A stretch of 7,336 nucleotides of DNA, from the NCBI GenBank assembly GCA_946055125.1, contig CAMGFF010000108.1, positions 1 through 7,336 of the forward strand, read 5' to 3'. Numbering within the stretch: the stretch's first letter is position 1; every line of letters starts with the position of its first letter. Source of the DNA: an uncultured Prevotellaceae bacterium. GTDB taxonomy: Bacteria; Bacteroidota; Bacteroidia; Bacteroidales; Muribaculaceae. Under the pieces are notes generated by a model. The model did not search any database, was not told where the DNA came from, and worked only from the letters and a program-made list of their open reading frames with translations. Made by a program: the position numbers and the translations under genes. Below, piece by piece: positions 5,216 to 7,336 of this stretch.

Positions 5216-6580
5216 ATGGAAAAGAAGGAATTTATCGAAAAAGTGGCAAAATTCGTTGAGGCACACCACATTCTGCGGCGCGATGAGGGCTACTTGGTGG
5301 CAGTGAGCGGCGGCGCCGACTCGGTGGTGCTGCTGCGCGTGCTGCTCGAGCTGGGCTATCGCTGCACGGTGGCGCACTGCAATTTTCATCTGCGCGGCGA
5401 GGAATCGGTGCGCGATGAGCGGTTTGTGACCCGCTTGTGCCACGACCTTGGCGTGGAGTGCGAGGTGACGCACTTCGACGTGGCGGCCTATGAGCGCGAG
5501 CATGGCGTGTCGACCGAGATGGCGTGCCGCGAGCTGCGCTATGCGTGGTTTCGCAAGCTGCTGCATGAGCGCGGCCTGGCGGCTGTGGTGGTGGCGCATC
5601 ACAGCGACGACAACATTGAGACTCTTTTCCTCAACCTCCTGCGCGGCAGCGGAATAGCCGGACTCGCCGCGATGCAGCCGGTGAGGGGCGACGTGCGCCG
5701 CCCGCTGCTCGGTGTGTCGCGGCACGAGATTGAGGCTTATGCGGTCGCAACGGGGCAGTCGTTTGTCACCGACAGCACCAACCTTGAGAGCGTGGTGAAG
5801 CGCAACCGCCTGCGCAACATAGTGCTGCCCGAGCTGCGCCGCCAGTTTCCCGAGGCCGATGTGGGCTTGCAGCGCACCATAGCCAATGTGCAGCAGTGCA
5901 GTGGGCTTTACGGCCGCTATGTGAGTGAGTTGAGGCAAGATTGCGTGAGCGGCACCGGCGAGGTGGAGCGCATCGATGTGGCACGGCTTGCTGCACGAAC
6001 CGGCGAGAGCCTCGCCACGGCGATTTTTGAGCTTGTGCGCCCCTATGGCTTCAACTCGGCACAGGCTGCCGAGATGGCCACGGCACAGGTAGGGAAGCGG
6101 TTTCTCTCGGCCACCCACACTGCCACCATGGGGCGCGATGCGATTGAGATTTATCACACGCAGTCGCTCCGGGACGATAAGGAATATATCGTGGATTTGC
6201 GGGCTATGACAGAGCAGGGCGGCAGCTGCCCGCGGCTGCCCATAGCCATTGAGGCACGAATAATCGATGCCGCCGGCTTCACGCCGCGCAGTGTGGATGG
6301 CAAGCGCACCGTGTGCTTCGACGCCGCCTCGCTGTTGCGCTGCCGCCTGGCGCTGAGGCACTGGCGACGCGGCGACCGCTTCGCTCCCTTCGGCATGCGC
6401 GGCACGCGGCTGGTGAGCGACATATTCAGCGACCTGAAGCTCACCGAGCACGCCAAGCGCAGCCAGTGGATTCTCACTGCCGACGGCACGCCGGTGTGGC
6501 TGCCGGGGCTTCGCTCCTCACGCCACCACTGCGTCAGCCCCGGCACCAAGAGCATAGTGCTCCTCACCGTGGCCGAGTGA
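5216..6580 (+). CDS. tilS: tRNA(Ile)-lysidine synthase
   Basis: A 454-residue PP-loop ATPase that converts cytidine 34 of the tRNA-Ile CAU anticodon to lysidine, so that it reads AUA codons and is charged with isoleucine. The ATP pyrophosphatase motif SGGADS is at 31-36. The rest of the N-terminal domain is typical: HCNFHLRG (54-61), AHHSDDNIETLFLNLLRGSG (127-146), TDSTN (185-189) and KRNRLRN (195-201). The C-terminal TilS domain is intact, with WRRGDRFAPFGMRGTRLVSD (383-402) and KRSQWIL (414-420). Length fits the two-domain form. The ATG at 5216 gives MEKKEFIEKV, about 30 residues before the P-loop, as expected. It is divergent from pheS and monocistronic as far as can be seen, with no clear terminator in the 182 nt after it. 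Confidence 0.97.
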   Translation: MEKKEFIEKVAKFVEAHHILRRDEGYLVAVSGGADSVVLLRVLLELGYRCTVAHCNFHLRGEESVRDERFVTRLCHDLGVECEVTHFDVAAYEREHGVSTEMACRELRYAWFRKLLHERGLAAVVVAHHSDDNIETLFLNLLRGSGIAGLAAMQPVRGDVRRPLLGVSRHEIEAYAVATGQSFVTDSTNLESVVKRNRLRNIVLPELRRQFPEADVGLQRTIANVQQCSGLYGRYVSELRQDCVSGTGEVERIDVARLAARTGESLATAIFELVRPYGFNSAQAAEMATAQVGKRFLSATHTATMGRDAIEIYHTQSLRDDKEYIVDLRAMTEQGGSCPRLPIAIEARIIDAAGFTPRSVDGKRTVCFDAASLLRCRLALRHWRRGDRFAPFGMRGTRLVSDIFSDLKLTEHAKRSQWILTADGTPVWLPGLRSSRHHCVSPGTKSIVLLTVAE

Positions 6581-6630
6581 GCCCGCTATGATTGTGGCAC
6601 ACAGAAAATGCCCTCTCCAAAATGGATAAG

Positions 6631-6667
6631 TCCTCTAAATGTGCTATTTTTTATGCGATTTAGAGGA
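6631..6667. repeat. 37-nt palindromic repeat, copy 1
   Basis: Perfect 10-bp inverted arms TCCTCTAAAT (6631-6640) and ATTTAGAGGA (6658-6667) enclose a 17-nt centre containing T6. It is the upstream copy of a tandem pair between tilS and the ATPase gene. It is 34/37 identical to copy 2; the only differences are three adjacent bases in the centre (CTA against GAT). Confidence 0.92.
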
Positions 6668-6682
6668 AAAATACCCCATTCT

Positions 6683-6719
6683 TCCTCTAAATGTGGATTT
6701 TTTTATGCGATTTAGAGGA
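6683..6719. repeat. 37-nt palindromic repeat, copy 2
   Basis: The same 10-bp arms (6683-6692 and 6710-6719) enclose a 17-nt centre. It starts exactly 52 nt after copy 1, about five helical turns, and ends seven bases before the predicted -33 element of the ATPase promoter. This placement suggests a regulator-binding site for that gene. A hairpin, repeat-element remnant or terminator for tilS are alternatives. Confidence 0.92.
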
Positions 6720-6725
6720 GGAAAA

Positions 6726-6757
6726 TTTGTTTTTCCCGGAAAAGAGCAGTAAATTTA
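6726..6757 (+). promoter_or_regulatory. Probable promoter of the ATPase gene
   Basis: TTTG (6726-6729) is followed after 20 bases by TAAATTTA (6750-6757), which fits the TAnnTTTG -7 box at all but its last base. The spacing equals that of the promoter at 85-116. Transcription would begin only a few bases before or at the ATG at 6763, giving a very short leader. Confidence 0.5.
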
Positions 6758-6762
6758 CGGGC

Positions 6763-7336
6763 ATGAATGAGCATAATATCATAGGAAGAAAAGAAGAGAT
6801 ACGCAAGTTGAAGAAATGCTACGAATCGCGCATGGCTCAACTTGTGATAGTGTATGGCCGCCGCAGGGTGGGCAAAACGTTCCTGGTGTCGGAGCTGTTT
6901 CGAAACCGCTTTGCCCTGCGCCTCACAGGAGCTTTCGACCAGCCTAAAGAGGTGCAGTTACAGCACTTTGCCGACGACTTGCGGCATGTATATAAGCCCG
7001 ACCTCCCAACCCCGGCCACATGGCAGGAGGCATTCATGCAACTGAGGAGTTTCATAGAGAGCCGCAGCAGCGATGAGCGTCAGGTGATATTTATCGATGA
7101 AATACCGTGGATGGACTCGCCCAAGTCGGATTTCCTGCCCTCATTTGAGTATTTCTGGAACAGCTTTGGGGCACAGCAGTACAATCTCATGATGATAGTG
7201 TGTGGGTCGGCAACAGCATGGATGACCGAAAACTTTGCTGACAATCCCGGAGGACTCTTCAACCGCCACGCCACACGGCTCTATCTCCACCCTTTCACTC
7301 TGAGCGAAACCGAGGAATACCTGAAATCGCGCCACA
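6763..7336 (+). CDS. ATP-binding protein of the COG1672 / ATPase_2 (STAND-like) family, 3' end missing
   Basis: The first 191 residues of a P-loop ATPase, cut by the window edge. It opens with IIGRKEEIRKL (6-16), the usual lead-in of this family. Walker A is at 32-39 (GRRRVGKT), Walker B at 107-116 (QVIFIDEIPW), and a sensor-1-like strand IVCGSATAWM at 145-154. Then comes NPGGLFNRHATRLYLHPF (161-178), the motif typical of the archaeal-type ATPase_2 (PF01637) group. Bacteroidales carry many of these genes; full-length members usually add a C-terminal DUF234-like or nuclease-like part, not visible here. Their cellular role is largely unknown. The ATG at 6763 gives MNEHNIIGR, five bases after the predicted -7 box. 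The paired 37-nt palindromes upstream suggest dedicated regulation or mobility. Nothing links it functionally to tilS. Confidence 0.9.
   Translation, partial: MNEHNIIGRKEEIRKLKKCYESRMAQLVIVYGRRRVGKTFLVSELFRNRFALRLTGAFDQPKEVQLQHFADDLRHVYKPDLPTPATWQEAFMQLRSFIESRSSDERQVIFIDEIPWMDSPKSDFLPSFEYFWNSFGAQQYNLMMIVCGSATAWMTENFADNPGGLFNRHATRLYLHPFTLSETEEYLKSRH

Noticed and set aside
5132..6451. A 439-codon open frame on the minus strand covering most of tilS.
   Set aside because: It is antisense to a clear tilS, its translation is His/Ala/Arg-rich with no recognisable domain, and strong third-position GC bias in tilS explains the lack of stops.
6581..6630. An intrinsic terminator directly after tilS.
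   Set aside because: No GC-rich stem followed by a T-run is present here; the AT-rich palindromes further on have 17-nt loops and no T-run immediately after the stem.
6631..6719. A minimal CRISPR array or an insertion-sequence end pair.
   Set aside because: Only two copies exist, the 15-nt gap between them is too short for a spacer, the copies are in direct orientation, and no cas or transposase gene or flanking target duplication is visible.

Overview
The window looks like a chromosomal segment from a fairly GC-rich member of the Bacteroidales; a Muribaculaceae-like relative is my guess, and the family is not provable from the sequence. The evidence is Bacteroidetes-type promoters (a TAnnTTTG -7 box, in places with a TTTG -33 element), no clear Shine-Dalgarno sequences, a PheS with an extra four-cysteine cluster, and a COG1672-type ATPase of the kind abundant in this order. 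There are eight protein genes, one of them cut by the right edge. I saw no rRNA, tRNA, CRISPR array, transposase or recognisable riboswitch.

Minus-strand run, read right to left: pheS (5138-4119), an intergenic patch of degenerate 7-nt repeats in inverted orientation (3963-4110), crcB (3949-3560), nth (3514-2846), a TRIC/UPF0126 membrane channel (2849-2208) whose ATG overlaps the nth stop, a GtrA-family membrane protein (2192-1758, GTG start), and a polytopic GT-C-like glycosyltransferase (1740-388). From nth onward the gaps are -4, 15 and 17 nt, so nth-TRIC-gtrA-GT reads as one operon. crcB, 45 nt upstream with no promoter evident between, probably belongs to it. Functions are mixed: translation, fluoride export, base-excision repair, a cation channel and lipid-linked sugar transfer. 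The last two genes plausibly work together.

Left edge, 1-387: no convincing gene lies wholly inside. A minus-strand promoter at 85-116 points to a gene off the left edge, and its predicted RNA start falls on a 10-bp inverted repeat. Further right are a 19-bp imperfect palindrome and a GC-rich nested inverted repeat; nothing else stands out up to the GT-C stop codon.

Right part: tilS (5216-6580) is transcribed divergently from pheS, with a -7 box ending four bases before its ATG. After tilS come two 37-nt repeats, 34/37 identical and exactly 52 nt apart, each with perfect 10-bp inverted arms. They sit just upstream of the promoter of a STAND-like ATPase gene that runs off the right edge. This repeat pair with its ATPase is the most unusual structure in the window. 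A second, more speculative item is an A AAA AAC slippery heptamer near the end of nth, where a -1 shift would enter the TRIC frame without a stop.
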